64,000 nt of DNA, from the NCBI GenBank assembly GCA_037367405.1, contig JAZKJV010010616.1:397501-461500 (forward strand). Direction: 5' to 3'. The position numbers and the translations under genes are program-made. Below are positions 10,332 to 22,146 of the stretch, one piece after another. How positions within the stretch are numbered: the stretch's first letter is position 1; each line of letters starts with the position of its first letter. The stretch comes from Ottelia alismoides. Taxonomy: Eukaryota > Streptophyta > Magnoliopsida > Alismatales > Hydrocharitaceae. Below the pieces are notes generated by a model. It made no database searches, was not told the origin of the DNA, and worked only from the letters and a program-made list of their open reading frames with translations.

Positions 10332-13290
10332 TGATGAATCTGTGATTCATCACTCTAAAAGCTGAAAATAGAGCTTTTTTTCCCGAGTAATTTTATGCAT
10401 ATTTCCACTTATATTGCATAATTAGCATTCATGCATGCATAAATAATATCTATATTTTAGCATTCATATCTGCACTAAATAAGGAGCCAATTCACTTGTA
10501 AAAATCAGTGGTAGATACCATATTTGTACTAACTACAAAACCAACAAAACCAACTCTTCATTGTATATATTATTAACACTAATAATAGAAAAATATCAAA
10601 AAATACTAAATTATAAAATTGACCAATAAAACCCGAGTCCAAGTTTGAAACTATGAGCCTTAAAACGTGCATATCTCTCTCATATAATATCTTATTTAGG
10701 TCTACACACTTCTAGGTAATATACATTCAAGGCCCTTCAAAACAAGACTAATTTCATAAAAATCGTAGATCGTATGCAAAACTTGGGTTTTCGGCCCCCA
10801 TTGTATATTATACATATTAACCTTTTTGCCCTTGTATTTTATATTTTTATTTTCTTTATTACTAAAAATCCAAAAAAATAGATTAAATTGTATATATCCT
10901 TTCGTATTTTCTATATTTTTATTTTGCTTTTTCTCGAAGTAAAAATTATAAAAAATTGCAAAAGATAGAAGTGCAGTATTTTATACCTATAAGATACTAC
11001 CCAAAAATACACTTTATACATGTGATTTTTTTATTTTTAGCCCTTAAAGGAAGTTGTAGATCTCTTTGAGGCGACAAAATTTTGCGTTGACCACTTTTTG
11101 ATTTGACCCCTTTTGTTATTTCTTTTTTATTTTTCTTTTGAAGTAACTTGTGATTTTTCTGGGAGCGACACGTGGCAGCTCTTGAAGCAGCCACGAGTTG
11201 CCTCCTCCTTCACCCACTTATGCCACTTAGCTCCTTCATCATGGGTCGTTGGATAAAGGGGTATTTCATCAACGGTCTAGATCATTCTCTCCCCCTCTCC
11301 CCCCCTCTCTTCTCTCTATCTTCCATCCCACTTCCTCCACTATCTCTACCCATGCACCCACTTCTTCCTCCTACGACTTTCACATTCTCCCCCGCACCTT
11401 GCGCCTGCATCTTCCCATCTCGCTACAGTAACCACCCAAGCTCCCACTCCCTCCACACACCTCTCACCCACTCAACAAACCACCCTTAAAAAGGGGCCGC
11501 TCCTCCTTCTTTGCAAATAATCTACCATTCAAGAGGAGAGAGTCCCACCTCTGAGATCTTGTATGTGATAGCTCTGGGACTTCCCATTTAGCGACGACGA
11601 CCCTTCTCCTAAGCGAGATCCGATGATGCTTCATTCTTCATTGCTACGAGCATCAAATGATGCCTGGTGAGCTCGGTAGATCAGTCGTCTACCTCCGAGC
11701 GAAGACCACAGTGGAGCCCTTGCTCTGGTCATACCCCGAGAACTTCCTCCAAACTCAGGTTTATCTCTCTAATATCTTCCCCCTTGCATTTCTTCTTCCT
11801 CTTGATCTCCTCTTCTTCATTGCTTCATTCTGCATTCTCTTTGTTTTCTCTCTCTCTTCTCCACACCATCCACTCATCAAATCGCAAAACTAATTGCATA
11901 TCAACGGATAAACCACTCATGGAGAATCCAATGGTGTTTTTTAATAATTTTTTCGGAGTGGTTTCATGAATCGATTAGTTTCTCATTGACCTCCATTAAG
12001 CAAATGCATGAGAAGCCCTTGTTTGCAACAGGGGACCCTTTTGTTAACCACGTCTCCCTCTTCCTCTTCTGTTCTTCTTCTTTCCTCCACCATAGGCGAG
12101 CTTGGCTCGAGCTCTACTCTTCATTGCAGATACTTTAAGCACGCTCGCATGACTAGCTGCCTCCGCCCACAGTCGTGCACCTCCTCAGCTGGCCTGCTCC
12201 AAAACGCCAGCCCAGGACGTGCAGTATGCCCGCACACCCCTCCCGTCGTCCGCGCCGACAGCCAAGCAGCTCGCGGCCCATCGCTGCCATCCCGCGCCCC
12301 TGCAACATCCTCACCAACCCCCCTTGCGGCTGCGTGTTACCCGACAACGATTGACGAGCTCTGGTCATGTGTCGAGCAGTGTCAGTCTCTGCAAACTCTC
12401 GCGGAACAGCAGTGCTTTTCCTAGACGTGACTAAGAAGATACACCTCCACAGCCGCGCACTCCTCCTCTGACCAAAGCAACAGTGAGCAACCAGCTTCCC
12501 TGCTAATCAACCGCTTCTGCGCGTGGTTGTCCACCTTCATGTGCCCGTCGCAGAGCTCCCCTGCCACCTGCGCATGGACGCCCACCTCCATGCGTCCCCA
12601 TGCCTCCACCGACCGCTGCTCGCATCTCCTGCCCGCACGCCCTTTGTGCATTGTAGCCCGACCGCCTCGCCCACAAGGCCTCGCTCCCGCTACCTTCCGT
12701 CATACTTTGAACTGAAGCCCACCTCACGGGCCCAGCACGTGAGAGCTTGGTTAATTTGTGCCAATACCCTTGAAAGATCAGCATCACCAAGGAGGCCCTC
12801 CCCTGCTCTAAGCACGTCTAAACATGTGAGGTCGTGAAACATTTGCACAAAGGCCCTAATAGTTCCATCAATCGTGTGCAGATCCTCTCCAACAAGGCAC
12901 GCGAGGTGCACGTGCCCCCCCCCCAAATTATGTAAATACCCTCGCAGGAATATGTAATTTCATTTTAGTCCTTTCAACATTCTTTTATGTTGTTAGTTTT
13001 ATTTTTGTTTTGCATCCATACCCCTATGTTTGCATATTTATTTAAATATTCATTTAGCATAATTTGGCATTCGAAAAAGTGCATATTGTAGAACATCTTA
13101 GGCTTTATCTTTGTGAATTCTTGTTACATGGGAAGTGGCCATGGTCAAAATGTGACACTTAGATCTGCTCCTTTGCTTTCTCTTCTTGTGTTGAGGAGCA
13201 GATAAATTTGTCAGGGCCTAGTGAAGTGGGGCTTTAATTATATCATGAATAGTGGCCACCATTTCGAGTTTAGTCAACATTTTTTTTTGA
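10332..13290 (+). repeat. 3' LTR of a plus-strand Athila-type element (C), right end lost
   Basis: The LTR starts TGATGAATC directly after the PPT, and these nine bases are followed after TGT by their exact inverse GATTCATCA. The U3-like part is AT-rich (10,380-11,150). A TATA-like TTAAAAAGG lies at 11,486-11,494, after a C/T-rich stretch (11,280-11,480), with GC-rich sequence at 12,000-12,900. A run of ten C at 12,915-12,924 matches a 14-C run at the same relative place in LTR D. Open frames at 12,008-12,424 and 12,523-12,837 are LTR sequence. The right end is missing; homology is replaced by minus-strand gag near 13,290-13,330. Confidence 0.7.
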
Positions 13291-13299
13291 AATTTTGGA

Positions 13300-13890
13300 T
13301 CTCCACCATACTACGGAGGAGATCGAAATCATAATCTACACAAGGATTACCAAGAGCAGTCTGTACAATGGCATCCTCAGGGTTAAATGTGGGACATGTG
13401 GTGAATGAATATGTGGGAAAATAGTCTGGCATGGGTGCCCTCTCCTCACAAGATGAATCAACAATGTGTCTCCCGAAATCTTTTTGGATTTTTTAATTTT
13501 TCTCAATTTTTTTGGGTGATTGCAAGCTCCCATGATTATCATCAAGTGAATCCATATCCTCAAATAGCGGAGCATCATTTTGGCTCTTACTGATGTTAAA
13601 TAGATTTCTAATCCTAGAATTCATATGCTCCATCATCTGGTTTAGAGTCTCAAGTGTAGACATCAGGAGAGGTGACTCAAAAATCCCATGATCGGATGAG
13701 TGGAATGAAAATGGGTGAAAATCAAAGTCCGATTCTTGAAATAATGGGTTAGACAAATATATAGCAAAAATCACATGGAATGTCCTGTTGGAAAAAGGTA
13801 GGTGGACCGGCTGGAGTGTGCGAGGGATACGTGAAGGTCGGATAAAAATAACTTTAGTCGACCATCTCCAAAACAAGAGAAAATGATCAG
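13300..13890 (-). pseudogene. gag N-terminal fragment of element B
   Basis: A 127-codon frame (13,876-13,493) reads through NPLFQESDFDFHPF and the helix-like MSTLETLNQMMEHMNSRIR, then shifts frame at about 13,490. Position (between leader and truncation), strand and the NPLF motif shared with the gag of element A support a gag N-terminus. No capsid or zinc-knuckle motif is present. The left edge abuts LTR C, so the rest of this gag is displaced or lost. Confidence 0.55.
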
Positions 13891-15205
13891 GATAACATTA
13901 TGGTCAAGTCAAACGATGTGAAGAAAAGGTGCAAATGCACAAAAGGATCTTGTATGCACACAAGCAATCACAAATAGTATACAAAAAGCAAAACACACTT
14001 CTCAATTCACATACTCAACTCAGTGAGGCCGTGAAAGCTCGGTCTCTTAATCTTTTCTGTTTTAGGTTAGGTGAGAATCATAGAATTTGTACCAACATTT
14101 AGGGTGGCTTATGGGATTTAAATTGAATACAATGAGGGGATTACTCACCCTAAAACAAATAATGTTCTTACATTTATTTTAGGGTCATGTAATTTTGACA
14201 TCTCAAATTTTAGGCAGTTGTCACTTAGTTTGAATATTTTTAATAAATCGCCTATCGGGTGTCCAATTTCCTTTTTAGATTATGCGAGTGAAAACAAGGA
14301 AGGAGATCAGAAATGCCAATGCATGGTTAAACACAATGATGCATGCATGGGTCAAGAGTTGCATACCTTATCTCCAACACTCTACATGCAAAATGATCCA
14401 TACATAAGTTAAATACAGAAAGCAAACTAACTTATATGATGCAAGTGAACTGTCCTAAGATAATAGATTCTATTACATGAAGAACTATTGTTAACTAATC
14501 ATAAGAGAGACATGGTTCCGATCTTGAAAATTACTCGGTGCCCGCCACGACGGGTCCTGCTAGCGCTGTATACGACTTCTCACGACGTATGATTTCTAAT
14601 CCAATTAAGTTAACTTTTTATTTGAATAAGTCCCAACGTGATCTATATGAACATATACTCTATTAGGGTATTTGGACCTTAGTTAAACTGAGCTCAACCA
14701 AATAATTAAAGCAATCAATAGGTAGCTCATGAAATCTGCGTGAAATAAAGAAAAAAATAAGGCGATGGAAAACAAAACCAGTGAGGTCCCCCAAGTGCAC
14801 CGACACTTAGTGAAACAAACCCCGCAACAAATGAATGTCCTTTTACAAGAGTTCCAATGCTAGAAATGTTGAAAACAAATTTAGTTCTAATGCTCCAAAT
14901 AATGGTCTTATTAGGATCTTTGTTTCCTCCTCCTAGGCTCTCATTCGGCTCGACGAAGAATCAAGCTGCCTCCGCTTCACTAGAGTGCAGCAACGTTCCT
15001 AAGAAAGCTGCTCTAGCTCGTTGGGTCCTCGCAAGAAAATAGGAAATGAAAAATACGTAAGAAAAACAATTATAAAACATATGAGCACAAATAAAGAAAT
15101 AATTACATCGAATATGGACAATAAATTGAATGCGGAAAAATATAGACAAAAAATACAATCAATAATAGTAGGTCAAAAAAGAATCCTAAATAACCTCGTC
15201 GTGCT
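13891..15205 (-). other. 5' untranslated leader of element B
   Basis: Non-coding in every frame I could follow. It shares blocks with the leader of element A (for example near 14,203, 14,250-14,340 and 14,380-14,400) and ends at the PBS at 15,206. Confidence 0.65.
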
Positions 15206-15223
15206 TCCCTAGCAATGAAGCCA
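15206..15223 (-). promoter_or_regulatory. primer-binding site of element B (tRNA-Asp-like)
   Basis: The minus strand reads TGGCTTCATTGCTAGGGA, a degraded tRNA-Asp-type PBS, three bases from the LTR end. It aligns with the PBS of element A. Confidence 0.8.
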
Positions 15224-15226
15224 TTT

Positions 15227-18200
15227 TGTTGAGAAGCTTTTCTTGGGTTTTAATTATAAGAAATTATGAACAAGTCATTACAACTGAATCAAGCATCAAC
15301 AAAAAAATATTTTTTATTCTTTTCTTCTCAAGGTAATATAATTACAGAAAATATGTGGCAAGAGAACTTGTTATTTAATTAACCTATATAGCAAAACGAT
15401 TGAACACCGGGAGGGTTCAATTCCTTAGGGTTATTTAAATAATTGAAAAAAAATCAATTTTAAGAAAGAAGGAAATCACAAATGCAAAATATTCATGGTT
15501 TTTATTTGATTTTTGTCTATTTAGTTTTTTAGATTTTTTATTATTTTTATTATTTTTTATTTTTGTAAATTTTTAATTTTCAAAAATAATTATTTTTGAA
15601 AGCAAATAATTTATTCACGAAAGAAATGAAACCCTCTTTTTTTAATTTTTAAATATTAAAAAAATGCTAAAAAATATCCAAATAAAATATTTTTGTAATT
15701 TAATAATTTTATACTATTTTTGTATTTTTTCATACTTTTTATATTTTCTAGGATTTTTAAATGAATAAAAATATAGGAACATGCAAACAATGAGAAAACA
15801 TGATATTTTTCAATTTCAAAAAGCTAAATAAATGGGAAAAGAATAAAAAATATTTTTTCCAAAAAATACAGGAAATTATCTACAAATAGAAACTGAAATC
15901 ACTCTTTTTAGAATTTCTTATAATTTTATACGATTTTTTTATAAGATTTTGGGTATTTTGTTTTTTTAAGGTTTTAAATAATTAATGCATGAAATTTGGT
16001 AGAAATTAAAAGACAATAAAATAGAACTAATATAATTTTTTGGAATTTTTAAAGCGATATTTGAATTATTATGATTTTCTAAAGTTCAAACTGGTAAAAA
16101 TGTGATGTTTTTGATTTTTTAACAATAACAAATAAAAATACAATGCAATGAATGTTTTATACAATGAAGAGGAACACAACATGAATATAACATCGATTTA
16201 CCAGAATTTATTGAGCAATAAAAATATTTGTTTCAATAAGACGAGCAAGAAAAATAAATGTCTGGCGAATAGGGACTGAAACTTAAATATGTAAAGTTTT
16301 TGCATAAACATATAACAATATATAAATGTAGGCACAAGTTACCCTCTATGCACGTGCATAGCATGTGACTGACTGAACAGTGAGGGTCTCTTTGCAAAGG
16401 GGGTGTTATTGTAATTTTCCCAATAAATTCTTTAGGGTTCACATGGGGAGCTCTCTTCTGTTTGCTTAGATCCCACACCAAAAGGGAAGGGGCCAGATAG
16501 AGGGCATGTGGGTTTTAGAATAGTGGACGGGCTTTGTACGGGGGCACGTTGGACGACGGTTGGGCTGGCGTTCGGCTTCAGACGCCGATGCAGGAGGTTC
16601 TTCAGGCGTAGTAGGCCAACGACGATCGGTGTGGCTGTGGGCTAGATTTTCAGGTGGACGACGAGGCTCCAATCGAGAAGAGGGAATGGATTTTGACAGT
16701 GCTCCTTCGTGTGGGGTGACACATGCCTTCGAACTCCTTTACGAGGCATCGGTGGTTGATCGTGATGGTGCGGTGGAGTTCAACAAGAGAGGAGGAGCTT
16801 CCTCCACTCAGGGAGGGGGGTCGGCGATCATCTGGCGGCGAAGATGGGCTCCGGGATGTGACTTGGCAGGCCACAGGTGGGTGTGGGGAGGATGCTGATG
16901 CGACCCCAGGTTGGTGGCTGGCGGTTGGTGGAGGAGCGATGGGAGCCGCCTGTGGGTGGAAGAGTAGTGCATGCCGCATTTGCTTCTTTTGTTTTTAAAC
17001 TTGTTGGTTTTTGTAAACAAGAAACTATTTATTTATTTAATATTTTTAAAAGGCATCAACTATAATTTTTTAATTACATTGATAATTCTAGCAAATAAAA
17101 TATACATAAAGAAATGACTCGAGCACAACGGCTCGGTCTAAAATCCAATACGGAAATGTGAGTAGATGATGGATCCGGTAGTTGTGATGGAAGATCTGTG
17201 TCTTTGGCCATCGTACGCGGCCAACGGTGAGAGATTATGTGAGATAGAATGTGAAGCGGTTACATCGAGAGGGTGATGATGAAATCAGTAATAGGAGGTG
17301 GTGGAATCGTAAAGGTTAATTATAAATCATTAACTAAGAACAAAAAAATGATAACAAAAATAGAAATGTGAAAATTAAACAACCATTAACCTAGATTAAA
17401 AACAAGAAAAAGATGGATCTCACCATGGGATTGTATAACATCGTAATAGCCTCGACAAAGGTCAACCCACTGTCACTGGACGGCTTAAAGACTAGGCATC
17501 TTTCTACAACAAGAAGCTCTCGGAGATTAGGCTCCTCTCACCAAGCATCGATCAAAGAGAAATAAGGGAGGAGGAGCCAATTAAAAAGAAAAAAAAATTG
17601 AATTTGAATTTAAAAATTTGAAAAGAGAGGATAAGGAGAGAGTAGGTTAATGGTGGATAAAATTACATTATCTACATAAATAAATAAATTCGTCAATTTA
17701 TTTAATCACATAATAAATGTCAATTATTTATAATTTTTGTGGTGGTTATTTAAGACTATCAACTATATACATTTACTATACACAGATAGTACATTATATA
17801 AATAGATAAATAAGGAAATTAGTTTTTTTACATTTATATTTTTTATTTTGATTTTAAATAATTATTAAAAATATTTTCAAGTGTTTACAAATATAATAAA
17901 TATTTATAAGTATATACAACAAATAAATGGTAAAATTGCGAAAACCACCGTGGAAAATCGACTTTCAAACCGTAACTCCCATAATTATGAAACCAATGCC
18001 ATTTTAAAGATAATTTAATATGGAATATGATGGAAGCGAGTTTGATTCAATTCCAGTTTGTTTAGAGACGGAATTGGTCTTTTAATTATAATTTATTACT
18101 TTTTGTGGATGTGGTTACTTTTATTCTATACGTGATTTAATTTTACAATTATTTTATTATTTAGAAAACATTTTTATCTAAAACTTTTGTTTTGAAGATT

Positions 18201-18599
18201 ATTTAATTTGAGGTCAATTTATGTACAACTAAAATAGTGTTAGTTTTGTATAGATATACACATAATAAATTCAAAAGTATTTAGAAAGTATTTTTTTTTT
18301 GGATTTTCTGATTAAAAACCCTAACTCCCCCTACATTATTCATGGTCGATGAGGTCAAGCTTTGACCTTCTCTCGGTGTTTGGGTTAACCTATATCTATT
18401 ACATAAATACAATATTTTTTCTATTTTTTTATTTTCCCTTTATTTATTTATTTATTTTAGTTAAAATAATAATATATGTACAATATTTACACATAGACGC
18501 AAGTTAGTAATAATATGTATTTATTAATATAAATATCTATTTTATAAGAGATTTTAAGCTAAAATAAATGAATAAACATGATGAAATGCGTATTCGTCA
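15227..18599 (-). repeat. 5' LTR of element B (Athila-type, ~3.37 kb)
   Basis: On the minus strand it starts TGACGAATAC (18,599) and ends CTTCTCAACA (15,227). Length and block order match LTR A throughout, but with many substitutions and indels, so A and B are separate insertions of one family rather than a pair of young LTRs. The GC-rich open frames at 16,466-17,020 correspond to the same block in LTR A (4,060-4,560) and are not genes. The bases after the LTR (18,600-18,604, TTTAC) should be one copy of its target duplication; the other copy is not identifiable. Confidence 0.82.
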
Positions 18600-18722
18600 T
18601 TTACGTCCTTCATTTCCATGAGATACCTAATGGTTGAATGATTGATATACGTTATCACTTTAGAATCTGAAATGTGAGACATAAAATTTTCAAGGCCCAA
18701 ACTACAGTCAACATTTACTCTT

Positions 18723-18760
18723 TATATATATATATATCTGTGTGTGTATGTGTGTGTGTA
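18723..18760. repeat. (TA)n-(TG)n microsatellite
   Basis: A TA run (18,723-18,737) is followed by a TG-rich run to 18,760. Confidence 0.9.
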
Positions 18761-19590
18761 TTTGTTGGTTATGAATCTCATATTTATCATCACTAATTAT
18801 CATTATTTTCATTCTTGCTTAAGTTAATCACAAAGATTCAATAACAATTAACACTAATTACTAATTTGTATGTTGTTTATAATCGACACTAATTATTAAG
18901 TATTAATATAACACTATTATTGTGTTAATATTTATGTGTTTATTTATTTAAAAATTTAATAAAAATTAGATTAATATTTTATATAAATAAATTAACATAA
19001 AAATAACAAAATAATAAGCAAAAAATAAAATAGAATTGTTTTATATAGTTTTTATTAATATTTATATTTTATCCATGCAGAAATGTCCTCTGATCTCTTT
19101 TTTTTCTACATGAAAGTTGTATATGTCTTCGAGATCTAAAACTTTTATGTTTAACACTTTTCCTATTTTGTATCCTAACTAATTCATTTTGAATTTCTTA
19201 ATTATCTTCATTCTGATTAGACCATGTGCCGCTCCCAGAGAACTCCATGTGGTCCTTTCCCTTGTTGCCACATGCCTTCTACAGCACCGTCCGGTATTCT
19301 TTTCCAAAGTTCATCTCATTCGTTTGATGGCGCTTAAGATCTGGCTGTTTGATCATCCTGATCAAGTCAATCCAAGCCCAAAACTAGTGCCTTGTTTATC
19401 AGTGTTTGATCCTAATCCAGTGATGGAGGAGTTGCCTTCAACCTCCAGCTGCTGAGCCTTAAAGAGACGCAACTCTTTGTTTCTCTCCAATTTCTTGCCA
19501 TTTTCATAACTATCATCCACCATCGCCAAGCATTACATCAATCAACTCTGACTGAATGAAAACTCTCCCTCATTCCTTCTCTCTTCACTA

Positions 19591-19616
19591 AAAATGGTGG
19601 TCGAAACCACCATTTT
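19591..19616 (+). other. perfect hairpin in LTR D
   Basis: AAAATGGTGGT and its exact inverse ACCACCATTTT enclose a four-base loop CGAA. It lies about 130 bp after the TATA-like sequence, hence probably in the transcribed R/U5 part of the LTR. A role in the RNA is inference. Confidence 0.7.
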
Positions 19617-20581
19617 CAACCGAGAGTCATCAACCACCATCACTTCAAAACCCCTTCACTAGACAACTTCCAAATCAACCCCCTTTGAGCGAAGAACTCC
19701 AAGCCTCTCACTACTCCTATGATAGAGAGAATGTGACGAAGAGCGACCACAGAGATACTTTCCGCTAGCGAGATCCTTGGTGTTATAGCCAAGTTTCAAC
19801 ACTCCTAATAACCGATCGAGCGTAAATTCTTGGTTGGAATCTTGTAGCTAGGACTGACGAATTCTCTTAAGCTTCGTCTTAGGCTGTGACTTCTTAAAAC
19901 TCATCATTATTTATTCTTCATATTTCAAGTAATTTAGTCGATCATTTTTTCCTTCAGTATATGGTTATTTTGAATCATATGATTGCTAAAATTCCTATCT
20001 GATCTTCTGAAATCCATTGCCTCACATATGTAAACCACATGTATCTCCTAGTAAATCACCGTGATTCTCCATCGTGTAGCTCATTCCATTTCATCATCTT
20101 TTTCTGCATGAAGAAGATAACCCACCTGGGCTCGATCCTTCACAACCAATGATCATCGATAGAGATGCACCAGATCCTCCACGTCTTCTTCATCCTTCCA
20201 TCAACTTCACGAAGACGTCAAAGAGGTCATTCGACCTTTAATAGTAGTAGAGGAGCGAGGAGGAGCAGGATCACCATCACCGGAGCACCGCTCAAATGCC
20301 ACCGGCTGAGGAGGAGCTCAATAACACATGCATATCAGTAACCATCGGATTCCCTAAATTGGGTGTGATCCAACAGTCATCATCGACCCATGTTGCTATC
20401 TGAGGAAACATTTTAACCCTTAGGTCCATATTCCAAGCCATTGACCGGAGCCTCAATTGAAGCATTATAAATTGACACATGGCCCGAGCCTTTTTCCCCG
20501 AGCCTGGCAGGATCATGTGTCTCATGTAGTGAGTGCGACATTTGCAGCGTCGTCCCCTAATTACTCAAGAACTGCAAATAA

Positions 20582-20595
20582 CCCCCCCCCCCCCC
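20582..20595 (+). repeat. 14-base poly-C tract
   Basis: Uninterrupted C run inside LTR D. The same relative place in LTR C (12,915-12,924) has ten C, so it is a family feature rather than a chance homopolymer. Confidence 0.85.
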
Positions 20596-21488
20596 GCATT
20601 GAGAAAATTGCATAAAACAGTCTATGGGTTATTTTAATTACATTCTAGTTCCTATTTGTCTTTATTTGTAATAAAACTTGGAGTTTTCATTGCATTTATG
20701 GCATGGATTGATTATTGAATAACTTTTCATCGAAAAATCTAATTCAAGTGATTTCAGTCTCATTTGAAAGCAACTTTGTTGCTCTTCCTATTGGAGTGCT
20801 TTGTGGTAACTTTTGGTATAAAAATCATGCTCGATTTGTTTAACTCATCTAAGTGCTCAAGTGTATCCTTTATTTAAATTGAGATTATCATTGCCTTGAG
20901 CAGTTGATCTTGATTAATTTCATGCTTTTTATTGGTTAATTATTAATTAATCTTGATCATACCATAAAGTTTCTAATAGACATAATTGATTGTTAAATGG
21001 TATTTGAGTAACAAAGTAAATTAAAAATCATTATTATTTTTTTAAAAAGGCTTTCTACATAAAGCAGTAATTAGACTTATATTCGAATTTTATCTTGGAC
21101 CTAATTCATTTTGCAATAAATTCAAGAAAATATTGTGATTAACTCCAGTTGTTCATAGAGTTTGTAAGTGCATTGGGAGAGTTGTAAGTTATTTATTTGT
21201 GCGTTATGTTTCATAAAATTAAGTGCATAAAAAAGTGTTAAAAATCGTATCTTTTGTTAGTTGTACATTTTCTCATCTAAATTAATCAAATAATTTCCAC
21301 ATAAAATATTTGACATATCAATTTAATCATTAAAATTGCTCGCGCCCTTCTGTTCAATCCTGGACTTCCTAGGCTATAAGTTAAAGCTGAATCCTCCTCA
21401 TGAAGATTATTAATTCGGTTCTATATGACACACTAAGTGCCCGTAGTACAATGGATTTCTTATTACATGTAATTAGTGATTCATCAAA

Positions 21489-21506
21489 TGGTGTCGTTAC
21501 TGGGCT
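21489..21506 (+). promoter_or_regulatory. primer-binding site of the plus-strand element D
   Basis: TGGTGTCGTTACTGGGCT, two bases after the LTR end, is a degraded tRNA-Asp-type PBS like those of elements A and B but on the opposite strand. Confidence 0.82.
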
Positions 21507-22146
21507 CATGAGACATTTTTATGATCATTTTTAAGGTCAAATATTTATTTGGCAATTATTGGGTTTAATTATTTTTAAGCTAGTTTGATTAATTATATTG
21601 TGTGTTATTTTCCTCTTAATTAATTATTTTTAATCTCTCTAGAATTTTTCCAGTAAATTTATTATTTTGTGGAAGGCCCGTAGAACCGTCGATTCTCAAA
21701 GGATCGTGGAGGCAAGGAGCGTGGAGTTACTTACTAGAGAGACCACGAGGAAATTTCTTTCGTATAGATTAATTAGATTCATTAAGTTCATTTCATCATG
21801 TTGTAATTAAATGCCTAATTATAGCGATTCTCGATTGAGATCCCACGCATGTAAAGAAGGCTTGTGACTTTAATATTCAATGTGTGGTTGTGTCGAGAGT
21901 GGTTATTGACTTGAGTGACATTTTAGATAAAGGCACCATGCCAAATAGAAAGATCGTAGGTCATTCTTGCTTGATCTATTTCGTAAATTAGGAAACACTA
22001 CACAAATCTCATAAAATTCACAATTGCAAAAATATTAGGAGATTCATAGATGCATGTAGCATACGTTCTACTTAGTAAAATTAATTAATTTCTTCACCTC
22101 TAATAGAACTACTACTTAGTTGCATCTTTTTTGACTTGCATCATTG
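21507..22146 (+). other. leader of element D, interrupted by the large element
   Basis: This follows the PBS and has no coding signal. It stops at 22,146, where the 3' LTR of the large minus-strand element starts (TGATAAACG). The last five bases, ATCAT, are the expected target duplication, but the other copy lies beyond the window. Confidence 0.5.

Larger units (their letters stand above)
18605..21486 (+). repeat. 5' LTR of a plus-strand Athila-type element (D)
   Basis: The right end GATTCATCA (21,486) is followed two bases later by a tRNA-Asp-like PBS, which fixes the strand and the end. A TATA-like CTTAAAGAGA lies near 19,458, downstream come an 11-bp perfect hairpin (19,591-19,616) and a 14-C run (20,582-20,595). 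The C-run and surroundings align with 12,900-12,960 of LTR C. The left boundary is uncertain: no convincing TG terminus was found just right of LTR B, so the start may be truncated. The open frame at 20,292-20,525 is LTR sequence. Confidence 0.68.

Noticed and set aside
12008..12837. Pro/Ser-rich plus-strand frames up to 138 codons
   Set aside because: LTR C sequence; low complexity, no start context or homology that I recognise.
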